Assembly: GCA_019649035.1 (NCBI GenBank)
Contig: BMAT01008864.1
Span: 230,785-263,739 of the forward strand
Direction of reading: 5' to 3'
Source: Elysia marginata
Taxonomy: Eukaryota > Mollusca > Gastropoda > Plakobranchidae
Length of the DNA: 32,955 bases
Below the pieces are notes generated by a model. The model saw nothing but the letters and a program-made list of their open reading frames with translations, did not search any database and had not been told where the DNA came from. Made by a program: the position numbers and the translations under genes. Of the stretch, positions 20,613 through 32,716 are shown piece after piece. How positions within the stretch are numbered: the stretch's first letter is position 1; each line of letters starts with the position of its first letter.

Positions 20613-23566
20613 AATGAAATAAGCATGGCTAAGCTGAGTGGTCCTACTACGTATGTACTGCAGCAAAAGATTAATGTTGGGATATAAGCATTCAAATTTC
20701 TAGTCACGCCATACCCAGTGACATCAGTGACTTTCTCTTTCTTTTTTGTTGATTTAGCTTGATTACTCAGCAATGAAAAGTTGACTTAAAGTAGAAGTTA
20801 GATGTTTGACTTTACCAAGATTGTGGTTTCTTAATTAAAGAAGGAAAATTAAAACAGGGCCATTGTGTAGTAGTCAGAATTAATCATGAGCAAGTTGACT
20901 TGTTCAGGGTTTGCAATGAAGGGGCCCACAATTTAGTATGCATTTTGTAAAAGATTAGGGTCAAATCACACTGTCTTACTATTTCTTGTTCCTTTATAAT
21001 ATGCAAATTTCAAAACTGTGATTTTATGCTTACCAGCTTTGCTGAAGCTTGAGGTTTTTTATAATCAGGTTGTGATTTATATAAGAATTATGTAGTCTCT
21101 ACAATATTTATATTGGTGTAATTTTTTCCTTTATTCTAAGAGCTGTTATAGGAATATTATATACTTTATTCGAATCAATAATATCCATGGCAACATAGAA
21201 CTGTACTTTTTGTATCTTACTGGGTATCAAATATTTTTGGTATGTAGAGGACTCATCAACAGTTTTTTTAAATGTTCTGTTTTATCGTACAATACTTCCG
21301 GTTTGTGAAATTAATTAAAAATTTTTTCGTGAGGTATATATTACAGCTCTATGAGTACAAATGAAACATGTAAGCTATTGACTTTACGCATTTGTCAGAC
21401 AAAAAAGAAAGTTTTTTTTATATTGAAGTAGCAGTGTGGCTGTGTTTAAGTCACCCTAAGCATGAATGTGTAAGCATAATGTAAGTAAGTTTACAACAGT
21501 GTCGATCTCATGGTGCTACTATGTGATGAGACAGTTAAATAGTTATCATGCAGTTTTATTTTTTTTTGTAATAAGAGAAATAGTAAAAAAAGAGTCAATT
21601 TTAGAAAAAGAAACCTTATAGTGTTCGATTTTATAAACACAAGGTAATAAGTTTGAAAATTAGGTAACTTTATGTTGTTGAGACAAATGTAGATAGGAAG
21701 ATAATTTTCTTTTCCATTCAACCTGTAGCTTTATTTCAAAACCAAGTTAATGATATCCTTGTGAAATATAATTTCGATATTCAGTACGAGCGTAATTAAT
21801 TGTTTGTAATAATTGCATTGATGAAGCATTGAAGACTGTTTGCAAAGGAAAAGCTGTGTATGAAGTATACAGCTGTACACATTTTTTTCGATACTATACC
21901 TCAACTGATATGTCTGATATGCAATCTTTTTTGCTGAGCCACCAGGGTACAAGGTTGAATTTGACATTGGTCTGGATTTATTATAAATTTTACTTCATTT
22001 TTTATTATATGCTTATGTTAAACCATAATCATTGTGCAAATAGATGACCTGCATGCTATGTGTTGTGCAATTTTGGTTTACACATTTATTGGGTTTGCTT
22101 TTAATTGCTCAAGTTAAAAGAAAAAAAAAACTTTTTAAAACCATTATATGGTAGACAGAATGCAAGTATTTTATGCCTAAATGCATTAAAATTCCTGCTA
22201 AACTAAATTATATACTATTTAGAATCAAACCAGTTACCTGATGAATTCTATTATTTAAGTTTTTAAATTTGCGTGCATCATTCTGCCCTGTTCACACAAA
22301 GCTTAGTACCAGATCACACAAAATTTTGTACCAGATCATTAGCTTTGCTCCCTCTGCCTTTATCTGATAGTAACATCGCAGATTTTTAACATTTAATATC
22401 TACTATTACTCTGGCAAGAACTTATCTGAGAAAGATATACAGTGAAACCTGGGAATAACAATACTTCTCGGTTTTTCAAGATTTCTGGAAGTAGCAAGCA
22501 GGTGCTTTTTGTCATTACTAAACAGAGATTTAAAATTAAGGAAGGATTATACTGAAAAGGGAGAGTAATATGCACAGTAGTGCACTAACAGCCTGCTCGT
22601 GAGTGCATCCTGTCCCCTATGGTAATCCTTTGAACCTTTAATAAGGGCAGAAAAAGGAGAAGTGGGAAAAGGGTGTCTATCAATATTGCAGTGTAGGAGC
22701 AGGCCTAATATATGAACAGCGGCAATTTTTATAGACACTTTCTTTGTCTTTTCATGTTCTCTTTTATATGGCTGTGTTCTTTTTAGTACCAACTTAACTC
22801 ATCTAGGCGCTTGCAATTTCCAAAATAAAGTGTAGGGCCCCCATAAAGAGAAAAATGGTGGTTTTCAAATCTGTCTCTTTACTCATAGTTCTCTTCACTC
22901 CTATTAGGAACGCAATTAGACCACAAACAATTTTCTTTTGGAAAACTTCCTCTTTGCAAGCAGACTTGATAATTTTGTGCTCTAATTGCATTCCCAATTG
23001 TCATTAAATATTTTTTCTACCGTGTATTGAAATATACGCAAGGATGAACCAAAAAATACATTAACACCTCCCAGAAACTGAGTAGCAATAAATGTATCAT
23101 ACATGATAATCATATTGCAGCTCATTTGTTAGATGAAATACACTAATTAAATTGTATTGTCAAAAACGTTTGTCTAATGAAATGCTTAATTTTATTTGAT
23201 AGGTTACAGTGATAACATCTCCCAAAAGTCGGATTATCAGTATGGTGATTTGGAACTCCTCTAGGAGGTGGAAATGTTAGACATATTTTTTTCTCATTGG
23301 CTTTGCGTCACCTGAACTTCTAATTTGAAGTTTTGAAAACAAATCTTTGAAACCTTTCTTACATTTTAGAATAAAATGGGCTACATCTTTGCATTTTTTT
23401 CAAAGTTAAACTAATCCCCAAGAGCTTTGAATTATAGGGTTTTTTTTGCTTTACTATGTCACTGTTTTAAATTAATTTTAGTACTTTACAAAGTGACTAA
23501 TAGTATATAGGTTTAATATTTATTGTAAATTTCTTACTTTTACTATTACAAACATGTTATCTAACT

Positions 23567-23572
23567 AATAAA
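23567..23572 (+). terminator. Candidate distal poly(A) signal with GU-rich downstream element
   Basis: AATAAA in ctaactaataaaatac is followed within about 30-60 nt by ggagtctggtggttgtttta and a T-rich run. That is a good cleavage-site layout on the + strand, 7.4 kb after the anoctamin stop. Confidence 0.3.
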
Positions 23573-24312
23573 ATACAAATATTGCTTTGCATAAAAGTTT
23601 GGAGTCTGGTGGTTGTTTTATTTTTGTTAGCGTATCTTGTGTGTACTCATATCTAGTGACTCAAGAAAACCAAGTATCCTTTAATTACTTGGAAATTCAT
23701 ACACATTTTTACAAGGCTCACATTATTAAAACTTATCATTTGATTTTGTCAGTGACTGCCTTATACTACCTGGGGAAAAAAGCTTTGTTTTTGGTGACAC
23801 TCAGATGAGATAGGAAGTTTGCATTTCTTTTTTATAAAAGAATTACACAGAAAAAGCTGATGTATAACTGGAAATGGTCTTGAAATTAGGCAATTGCAAG
23901 TGAATTTATAGTTTTTATACAGTTTTGCTCTCTTCTCAACATTCCTATTATTTTAAAAAATTAATCTCAATTCCTAAAAATCTGTGATTGTTCATAAGTA
24001 AATTATCCTGCAAGTAAAATGAAGTGAAATGAAAATATTTTGATATGATAATAAAAACATTGTTCTTTTCCCCTTCCAAATATAAAATCATAAATTCTGT
24101 GAATGCAATCTTTTTTTTTTTAGATCCTAACAAACTATAGACATTGGGTTGTACTTGTAGTTTATAAAAACGAACAAAACCCCCTTTTCATCTCACGAAT
24201 CCTGTTTGTATTAAGATTAAATTAAAATATCTCAGGATCTTTTTTTCAAGCAAAAAGAAAAAAAAAAGCCATTAATGACATATGAAAAGGGATGAAAACC
24301 AAGGGGAATGTA

Positions 24313-26239
24313 CAGGGTCCCCTTGCAAATTCTTGAAATTTTTTTTCAAGACCCCAATTACAGGAGAAAAAGACAGCTGCGTACCAAAAAAAAAAAAAGA
24401 GCATATTACCAAAGATAAAAAGTTGAAATGTCTTTAAATGTATACATCAGAACATTTTATAGTCAACATAGATGATTATGATACATGTATAAGCAGCTTG
24501 CTTGAATTTGAAAAGATGTTTCTTTCCCTTAATGTGTGACACCAGTGCGGAACTACCCATTGATGAGCAATCAACTGTTTTCTTAGACAGGGAGCAGTAA
24601 CTGAGTAAACCTCGTTGTTATTAGATTTAGACCGTTCTCGCCACAGTGAACACAAAGGGCCTTTGACCCAAGATCTTGAAAGTTCACACAGCTGGGATTC
24701 TGCATCATTGAAAAATTTCTGGATCTATATTTCGAGATCTAAGTGTATGTTTCCCTGTATAGAATATAAACTTAATCTAGATCTAGATCTATGTATATTA
24801 TAATATCACAACATTCCTTAGTTGCAACAAAATTCTAGAATATGTAGATAATCTATCTAGATCTAGGCCTGACAGTGACAAATCAAAATCTAAAATCCAA
24901 TCAGAAACATCTCAACTCTGCTTTACAGCATCATAGGTCTCCCAGTGTTTTTTTCAGTGATGAATGGATAGATATTTGAAAATTGAATAGATATGGCCGC
25001 AATGGCAGAATGGAAAGGAAGAATAACAAAGGTGGGGAATGTGTAAGATTGCAAAACCTGAGGCTACATAAACATTGCTTTGGTTCCATGATCCTAAAGA
25101 CCTGCCAACAAATGACGCTTAACCGGACAGTTGTAATGTTAAGTTTCAGTAACAGTAGTTTTTTTAAGTCGATAGTAATGGAATGATTCAGCCACGCATT
25201 ACGGGTGAAGTTTAAGGGGAGAGATGCACAATGTAGGCACAAGATCTGCTAATGGTATTGTTCAGTTCAAGGTTATGTATAATGCCAAACAATCATATCC
25301 ATATGCATTTTGTGATGATCCCTGTATAATCATCAAATATAACAATACAGAAAGGCACCCTTGGATGCAAATTGGTGGCTTCTGCATGTCTACCATTAGA
25401 TTATTGCGAGCATACAAGGATCAAGCTAAAAAATCTGAGGCAGACTCACTCCTTTCTTATTGTTCTATTGTTGTCATGTGAGCGCAACATGCACATTTCT
25501 ATGCACTGACCCCAAGCATCAATGGCATAGAGTCGGGTCTTGGACCACAGAAACATAAGGCAGTGTGACTGATGTTACTTTATTCAGGTTGACGTATTGT
25601 GTCAATGTACTATATTACTGTGATACACTTATTGGACACAGCCCGCAAAAAATGTACTTGATAAGAAAAAAATTGGAACTGGACTCCATTCACTGGCCGC
25701 TACATTTCATAACTACTTGATCCGGTGGCAAAGGTGCCAAGCATACTTTAATAGTATCAGTAACTACATGTATTCATGCAAGTGCAGGAAGTAGCGTTGT
25801 ATCGAACCATCAGGATCACATTTTTGGAGTACAAAACGAAATGATTCTGAGTAAGCCTTGACTTAAGTTTATCCACTAGTATTTTTTTTGGCGTCACGAT
25901 AAATTATTACAGTGCAAACCGCTAAGTTGGCAGGTGTGGGCGCTTCATATCCTAGTACGATTGGCATCCAGTCTGCTGATAAACTTGTCAACAGCTCTCT
26001 TCATCGGAGTTCTGGACTCACTGATTGAGGAGAGATTGAAGACCAGGCTAGGCCAATCTAGCGTAAATGAACGAACTTTTTAAATAAAGACTTCAGTAGA
26101 AATAGGCTAAAAAGCAGGACATTCTCACCTATGCATATAGCCAACACGAAACTTTTACACATATTGTTTTAGCCCGACTTCCCGACCCATAAAAAAATTC
26201 CGGATTTTCTCCTGATTTCCCGACCGGGTGGGGACCCTG
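24313..26239. mobile_element. hAT-like DNA transposon, 1.93 kb, probably non-autonomous or decayed
   Basis: The left end CAGGGTCCCC (24313-24322) and right end GGGGACCCTG (26230-26239) are perfect inverted repeats. AATGTA directly abuts both ends (24307-24312, 26240-26245) as a target duplication. CAGGG termini are typical of hAT elements; most hATs duplicate 8 bp, but groups with shorter duplications are known. Read inward from the right end, ggtcgggaaatcaggagaaa has a looser counterpart at the left end. Interior frames (24983-25186, 25224-25481) show no recognisable transposase or hAT dimerisation domain. Orientation is unknown. Confidence 0.65.
24722..24866. repeat. Cluster of GATCTA/AGATCT words
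   Basis: ggatctata, cgagatctaag, aatctagatctagatctatg and atctatctagatctagg lie within 145 bp inside the hAT-like element. The unit is self-complementary (CTAGATCTAG), so these could form subterminal protein-binding repeats or be simple-sequence expansion. Confidence 0.55.
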
Positions 26240-27623
26240 AATGTAAGCCACAGTACATAAGAATGAAAAACAAACCAGAGTCTAGATTGAGTTAGTCTTG
26301 GTCTTGAGCTAAGCTTAGCAAAAGACCCAACTGCCCAAAAACTAACGTCAACTTGAACACCTGCATGTATGTTGTTCTGATTTAATTGATTGAATGTGTT
26401 TTGATGTGCTTAAACAATTATACCCTCCCCCCCTCCACTTTATTAGCTTTTGGGATCGCTCTTTACCTGGTTATAATTGAAAAGTGTACAAGATTGTGTG
26501 TACAGTTTCAATATTAGACCTTTAATTAGATTAACTTATATTAAAAAGACAAAAACCTGTCTTCTAATCTGTCCATCGCCAAGTTACGAGATAGCCTCAC
26601 ACTTACCATATTCAGAATTAGAAAATAGTCTCGGTCTAACCTTTTCAGAAGACTGAATCTTAAAAAGCTTTGATTATCTGGACACTTCAATTTCCAAGAG
26701 AATAAAATTCCCCAAAGGCTATTTATTTTACTGTCTCATTGTCTTCCGTGACTATCATTTTTAGGAAGGATTAAATAACACACGAGTAATTCATAAATTC
26801 CTTTAAACTATTAAAAAAAACTCCATTGACTAAAGCCACATTTTTTTATAACAACAAAAATACAAAAATCAGGATTCAAGTGAAACAATAATTGTAGGGT
26901 AACGCTTTATTTATTCTGCTCACTTTTCACAAATTCTATAAAATAATTTTAGAAGTACCGATATAAAGTACTGATCACAACACCCCTAAACACACCAAAA
27001 GAATGAGAAAAAACACAGCAAAAACTTAAGTGTACTCTACCAAGAAAAACAAGGGGGATATCTTAACATAAACATTTGAGTCTATACATTTCAAACCTGG
27101 CTTTATTTGCATTATATCCAGACTAGCAATTTTATCCTTTTTAGTATTGTATACTGAAAATTTGAATTTTGGATAATTCAAAGTCAAATTTTGTTCAATA
27201 GGGTTAAAACACCCAAAAGGAACTGTGCGCTACTTTTTTTTTGTTAGAATGTTTATCGCCAATTCTATTGTAATTGTACCATTTTAAAATGATCAGAGAA
27301 TTTCTACAAAAAACAAACAAGCTGACAAGAAAGACGGATATTTCCAAAATTTTTAGTAAAAAATTTATACAAAATAGAGCTCAATATTAAACTTCACATT
27401 GAGATAATCAGAACCTGAGTATTGGAATCTACACATGTTGGACACAGGTAAATTGTACAAAAACTAAATAAACTAATTCGCTCATGCATTTTACAAACTT
27501 TTAAAAGAAATAAACTTTACCTTAGTCTTGTATGGCATGTAAATCTTTCAAAAAGAAATTAAATATAAGTTTTTTAACACCTATACAAGCAATAAATGTT
27601 TAAATTGGTAGTAAAAAACAAAC

Positions 27624-27710
27624 AAAAAAACCCCACCAAAACAGCAGTCCAAGCAAAAAGTACAAGATAATGGCATTCATATTATGCAAATAAAGTGGTG
27701 GGGTTTTTTT
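27624..27710. repeat. 15-bp perfect inverted repeat, 57-bp loop
   Basis: aaaaaaaccccacca (27624-27638) and tggtggggttttttt (27696-27710) are exact reverse complements. In a transcript of either strand they would form a long-loop hairpin. Confidence 0.8.
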
Positions 27711-28818
27711 TTCTGGAAAAAAAAAGCCAAAAAAAAGCCCCCAACAAAACTAAAAAAGGTTTGCCAAAACAGCACATCAACTCTATGATAATATTTCAAC
27801 ATCACAGTGCAACCCAAAAGTCCTAAAGGAAAACTAAGCAAAAATATGATTGACAAAAAAAAGCTTAGCACCGACTTCGGGATATTGGGAAAGTGATATA
27901 ACTTGAGAATATAGAAACAACGCCCTATGACTCATCCAAGGTTGAAAAATATGACTTTTCAATATTGACAAGCTGACTGAACTGTAAAAAAAAATTTTGG
28001 AATTTTCGGGGTAGGCATATTTATGGCAGGAGTATGTAAACCAACAAATAGTGGCAGAATATTTTGATCAATAAAGTCATTTGACTGTAACAATATCACA
28101 CTAAGAAACACAATAAACATAAATATCTTGAATCCAAGCTACATGGGTGAAAACGACAAAAGCTAAATCAGGGATGCCACTTAAAATTTTCTCAAAATAA
28201 CTGAAAATCCTGGTGCTACACTCTTGCATAAGTAAACAAACTCAATAGGTCATTAATGGGCACTAAATTGTCATTATTCATGAGATCAATCTTGTTCAAA
28301 TTTGTATATTCATTTAATTTCTGAGGCTTACAAAAACGGAAAATAATCGAAAAATGGCATCCCTGCTAGATCTTTGGTAAACCATATCTAGGTAAGATAT
28401 GTTATTCAAGAAGAAATGTAAAACCAGGCACTTCCAGTGACAGTCAAATTTGTATTAAAAGTAGATATTATTTACTATATATTTTTAGGAAAGCATTCGA
28501 CCTTTACTTCAAGTGCCATGACAAAATCAATAATCTAATTATATGTTATCATGTTATTTGGAAACTCAAAGCATTATACGGAATCAGTCTATGTGGGTGA
28601 AGACTAATTCATACCACTGTAATAAACATAATTAGCAGATATGAAATTCCAAGTATTTAATCAAAGTATTTGACACAGATGGCACAAGCAATTACATCTG
28701 AAAATTATTGTTTTATTACAGATTTTACTCACAATGCAAAAACTGAAACTCTACAGCAGTGGAAGATATATATGTAAGAGGATGTAAATGCACACTAATC
28801 ATGGGACTTTGGCTACCT

Positions 28819-28824
28819 TTTATT
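28819..28824 (-). terminator. Candidate poly(A) signal of GMP reductase
   Basis: TTTATT on the + strand gives AATAAA on the - strand about 370 nt after the stop codon. Another lies at 28712-28717. Choice between them is not possible from sequence alone. Confidence 0.35.
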
Positions 28825-29194
28825 TTAATATATATTATCACAATACTGATTAGAGCCTGAGCAGATCACCATAGAAATACAACACCTGTTTCATTCAACA
28901 TTGGAAAAAAAATGTCAACATCCCTCAAAATAAAATAGTTTTGCAACATTAACTCACAATAATTGAAAAACGCTACAGGAGGAAATACAACTCCATTAAC
29001 CTGAGTCTTTATAATATTTCAGATTAATTAATTTCACCGGTAAAGAAAGTTTTATCTAAAAAGATCTTTTACTACCCATGACAAGAGAAGTATCAAAATT
29101 TCACTATGCAGTTTTGGACATTACAACCAAAATGACTTGCTCATTGAGGAATTTTTTATGAGGGCTTGTTCACCTGAAGCAAAATGTAAAACTT

Positions 29195-29393
29195 TTAATG
29201 CTCGGTGGTATGGGGAGTAAAAACCTCATTGAGCTGTTGGGTCACACGTATGAAGGTAGTCCTGCGGCTCAACTCTTTAAGCTTTGACGCCCCGACATAG
29301 GTACAAGTGGATCTGACGCCCCCCAGTATATCCTGAACAGTGGCCTCTACTGGACCTCGGTAAGGAATGGTCACCGTCTTGCCCTCAGATGCC
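29195..29393 (-). CDS. GMPR: GMPR terminal exon
   Basis: A 199-nt exon including the stop. It encodes [20 protein letters not shown], then [20 protein letters not shown], then [18 protein letters not shown] and the short end TPHTTEH. Length and end point agree with the family; only the last few residues are lineage-specific. Confidence 0.95.
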
Positions 29394-30568
29394 CTAAGGT
29401 GGAACAAACAGCAAAAATGATACATACCAATGTGGCTTAGAGGCCAAGCAGATGGAGAAAAATAATCACCGAAGCAAGAGAGCAGAGGGGTAAAACTGGA
29501 AACAGACATTTATAGTTCAGTAGGCATATTTTGAACCCCATGTGAACAAAGTTGAATTTCGAATTATCCATATTTTAACATACTAGTATAGTAAAACTAA
29601 AAGAGAAACGAGAGGTGCAGTTTTAATAATGTATTTGATTTATCGAGGTTCAAGTTATTTGGATACGAAGATGTCTGTTTGAGTGAAATCATCTGTTGGT
29701 CAACTGGTGCAGCCTTCACCAAGTAACTTCAAAACTTTGAAACCACTGTGTTGGCATGATAGATAAAGTTAACTTCATAGTAGGCTTACACAGACATAGC
29801 AAAAATAGAAAAACAATCAAGTAAAATTACTAGGGTTACCATTTGTGACAAAAAAAGCAAATCCCTGATGGTTATTTTTATGACAAGCTGAAAGTATTGA
29901 CTACCTGAAACTTCCAAAGAAACCTTTAAAGCTCTCATGATTCAAAGTTTTCATGTGTAAGGTTTTAATTCCCCTTCAACTTTGTTACATAACTTGATCT
30001 CATAGAATAAGAATTGAAATAAATGGAAGTTTAGTTCTCTTAATTTAATATTAGTACTCAGCTAACTGAAGGTATTCCTTTTGCTGCCTTGCAGCTTCAC
30101 TTCTTCAAAGCACGTAGGACTCATAATGAATACAATCCTAGAATCCACTCAAAGTGTTTATTGCCTATGGACATTTTTTGTTTTTGAGTATGCAAAGGAA
30201 GGTCACAGAGAAAGGAGCCTACAAGGAAATGAACAAACCTTAAAAAAAAAACCAAAAAACAAACCTAACCACTCCTCTATGGTAATACTATTAGTGTAGC
30301 CAGAACACAAAATGATAGATAATAATACAAAAAATAGCAAAAATCCACATAACCCATGCACTTACCTGTATTCAGCTACACCTCCTGAATGTTTCTTCAT
30401 GGCTGTAGCCGAACTCATGCCATAGAAAAGTTTGTACTTTTTGCCGTCTTTCTCTATAGTTTCCCCTCCAGACTCGTCATGGCCTGCCAACATGCCACCA
30501 AGCATTACAAAATCTGCTCCTGCTCCAAACGCTTTGGACACATCCCCTGGGCAAGTACAGCCTCCGTC
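29195..30568 (-). CDS. GMPR: GMP reductase, C-terminal part (last two exons)
   Basis: Two - strand exons, 30568-30366 and 29393-29195, join in frame to give 133 residues and TAA. The sequence begins [20 protein letters not shown] and continues [58 protein letters not shown] and [17 protein letters not shown]. This is the C-terminal part of the IMPDH/GMPR barrel and is close to vertebrate GMPR2. GMP reductase converts GMP to IMP with NADPH, releasing ammonia, in cytosolic purine salvage. The phosphate-binding GG after DFVML and the GMSS loop are present. The catalytic cysteine loop and N-terminal two thirds are encoded upstream, outside the window. The gene converges on ANO10. Confidence 0.95.
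29394..30365 (-). other. GMPR last intron, no internal feature seen
   Basis: A 972-bp AT-rich GT-AG intron, running from gtaag at the penultimate exon to tgttccaccttag before the last exon. The open frame extends upstream from the last exon into it (to 29509), but that is intronic read-through. Confidence 0.85.
30366..30568 (-). CDS. GMPR: GMPR penultimate exon
   Basis: A 203-nt exon. On the - strand the acceptor ctgatcccag precedes GAC (Asp of DGGCTCPGD), and the exon ends TACAG before the consensus donor gtaag. Two bases (AG) of an Arg codon are completed by G of the last exon, giving EYRASEGK. Confidence 0.95.
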
Positions 30569-31730
30569 CTGGGATCAGGCAAAAGAATAAGAGAGAAAAA
30601 AACTTATCTCCCACAAAAAAGCCTAAATTATTTTTTACTGTTGCTCACCAATAGCCTAACTCTAAACTTTGTTTAATGACTGGGAGGCTATGAAAGATGA
30701 AGGGATCAGATATTAAAATTATTTTTCTTACATGAATTTTGGAGGAATCCATAAGAATCTACATGGAATTTGAACCTGTTACAGAACATTTTTATTTTAT
30801 GCTTTAAAATTAAAGATTTTGAATTGCAAAAAGTCAAATCCTGACTCTTGAAGTCTAAGCCACACTTTGATTCACAGGTAAATACTGTGCTACTTGAACG
30901 AGGACCAACACTCTAGATGGCTTTACAGTTGCAAGCTCCCTACTCAGAAAAGACGCAAAAGACACCAGTGTCCACCCGTTGAATGAGCTTAAGGCTTACA
31001 AAAACACAAGTGCTAATGACTTTTACAATTATTGTTGTTGCAGAAGATGTTCAGTATGCACTGCTAAAAAAATAATTCAAAACTAAACCCTTTGTTAAAA
31101 GTGTCTCCAAAACTTGCAAGTCCTCAATGAGATCATTCTTTCTATCAGGGTGATGTAAAATAAAATTTTAAATATCTAGCTGTCATTTGGTACAGATTAC
31201 TTGGGTCTACAAAACAACAGCAGAGCCCACAGTCAATGTGGTAGAAAGTAACAAGTGTCTCAACACCAGAGAAAATGAGTCAAATATCTGCAACCCTTAT
31301 TTGAGAAAATGCTGTCTGAAAATCTGTTTTGCTTCCCTTAACCCTCCTAGCTCGACACGCCTGACGTAAGGCAGTGCGCTGCGATCATGGTTGTCAGGGG
31401 AACAGGTGTTTACAAACATTGGACGTGGCACAGCACTAACTGCTGATTTCACACATGATGTCGAAAATCGATCCATGTCAATTTATTACTCATGCAAACC
31501 TCATAAAAGTATACATTTTCTGAAAGCTTAAATCCTGGGCTTTATAACAAGACTAGTTATGATCAATTTCTCATGTCCGATCATGCTCTAATTTCAAGTT
31601 ATTATATTCTTTTTACCTAAACTGTGATTTTGTCAAATGAATCAAAGCCATAACACGCCAATTTTCATTAACTTTGGTGTGTCATAAACAATAGTCGAAG
31701 TTTTACCTAATTATTCAAGGCCTAATAAAC

Positions 31731-31779
31731 AAGAGCAAGAGAAAAAGAAAGAAAGAGAGACAGAGAGAGAGAGAGAGAC

Positions 31780-31814
<35 letters not shown>
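31731..31814. repeat. (GA)n microsatellite
   Basis: An imperfect GA repeat interrupted by aaa, cag and gcag. On the - (GMPR sense) strand it is a CT tract. Confidence 0.95.
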
Positions 31815-31816
<2 letters not shown>

Positions 31817-32062
31817 CAAGAAGAAAGACGATCATAAACTTAGATCAAGCTTTACACGAGATGAAAGACAGATTGTGAACGTAGTGGAAATCAAAATCTG
31901 ATCAATCGCTGACATCCACCGCTTTGCCGAACAAGATACCAGACGAACAGACCACTACAGACTTCTATACGGTCCCTTTGTAACTTGCCAGAAGTTCTTA
32001 GATCTCGCGCTGTTGTTTCTGCTTTCTACTTTTCAATAGCCTTCTTTCTTTCCCTTTATAAC

Positions 32063-32094
32063 AAGAGAGAGAGAGAGGGAGAAAGAGAGAGAGA
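32063..32094. repeat. Second (GA)n microsatellite
   Basis: A shorter imperfect GA tract about 250 bp beyond the first one, on the same strand. Confidence 0.9.
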
Positions 32095-32416
32095 TATGTG
32101 ACTCAACACGGGAAAACCCAGCTAAAGACGCTGGCTCCCATTTGAAGCTAGAGGCAATAATGTGTGTCAAGGCGACTCTAAACTTCAATAATTTAATCTT
32201 ATTTGAAACTTTGTAAAACAAAAACTACTAAAGGTACATGCATTCTGTTTTTTTCTTATTGTTCCTTAAACTCTGCACTTTCTGGTGGTGTTAAATTTGC
32301 AGATACTAAAATTTCCGTCTTTAGCTGGGTTTTCCCATGTTGGGTCACATATGTTCAACTTCCAAAGCCGATACACCGTTATATTACTCGACTCTGGCAG
32401 AGCTTTCAGTTCGCAC

Positions 32417-32716
32417 TCACATGTCATACCACATGGCCATGGGTGGGTATATAACTTTTAGAGCATCAAACAATGAATAATGGGGAAATATCCCCTGGTT
32501 AGCCACTCGCCTGCTCTGATTATAACCCTTTGTTATGTTCCTATACCACCAGTTACTACAGATGCTACAAGTATTAGCCTTAGGGTCCATGAGGGGATGG
32601 GGATGACATGGATGGGCAGAGAAGTGGCAAGTTTCGCATGTATATAACGAAGAATGTGGCAAACAAAGGCCAGATGTAGGTAGAATCGGCTGTGGTTGCT
32701 TCTCGGGGACTGGCAT
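32417..32716 (-). other. Unassigned open frame in a less AT-rich block
   Basis: A 99-residue - strand frame. It has two CxxC pairs (CETCHF and CSICSNWWY) about 25 residues apart with several His and Pro, then YNQSRRVANQGIFPHYSLFD. Two more frames overlap the same block. The block (about 32240-32900) is visibly less AT-rich than the surrounding intron. No known family was recognised. It might be a fragment of an interspersed repeat that carries protein-like sequence; a functional exon is possible but not supported. Confidence 0.25.

Larger units (their letters stand above)
16189..24312 (+). other. 3' UTR and/or intergenic AT-rich region
   Basis: Over 8 kb without recognisable coding sequence on either strand. 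Open frames here are short and low-complexity. Seen in it are several AATAAA hexamers (16482, 19491, 23567), a stem-loop (17337-17360), a (TAA)n plus aagcgcc repeat fragment (about 20570-20612) and an N gap. The longest possible 3' UTR of the anoctamin gene would run through most of it. Confidence 0.6.
24307..26245. repeat. AATGTA target-site duplication flanking the hAT-like element
   Basis: AATGTA at 24307-24312 and 26240-26245, exactly adjacent to the CAGGGTCCCC inverted ends. Confidence 0.6.
26246..29194 (-). other. Intergenic and GMP reductase 3' UTR region
   Basis: About 2.9 kb of AT-rich sequence between the hAT-like element and the GMP reductase stop codon. No protein family is recognisable. 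It contains a 15-bp inverted repeat (27624-27710) and several TTTATT words that read AATAAA on the - strand. Confidence 0.6.

Noticed and set aside
24983..25481. Interior frames as hAT transposase
   Set aside because: Neither frame shows the zinc finger, catalytic block or C-terminal dimerisation motifs expected of hAT transposases.
29398..29509. Start of the last GMPR frame at 29509 as a real N-terminus
   Set aside because: This part is intron: the family sequence stops exactly at the acceptor and continues in the exon at 30366-30568.
31338..31350. TTAACCCTCCTAG as a second piggyBac-type terminus
   Set aside because: No matching inverted end followed by TTAA was found in the remaining sequence.
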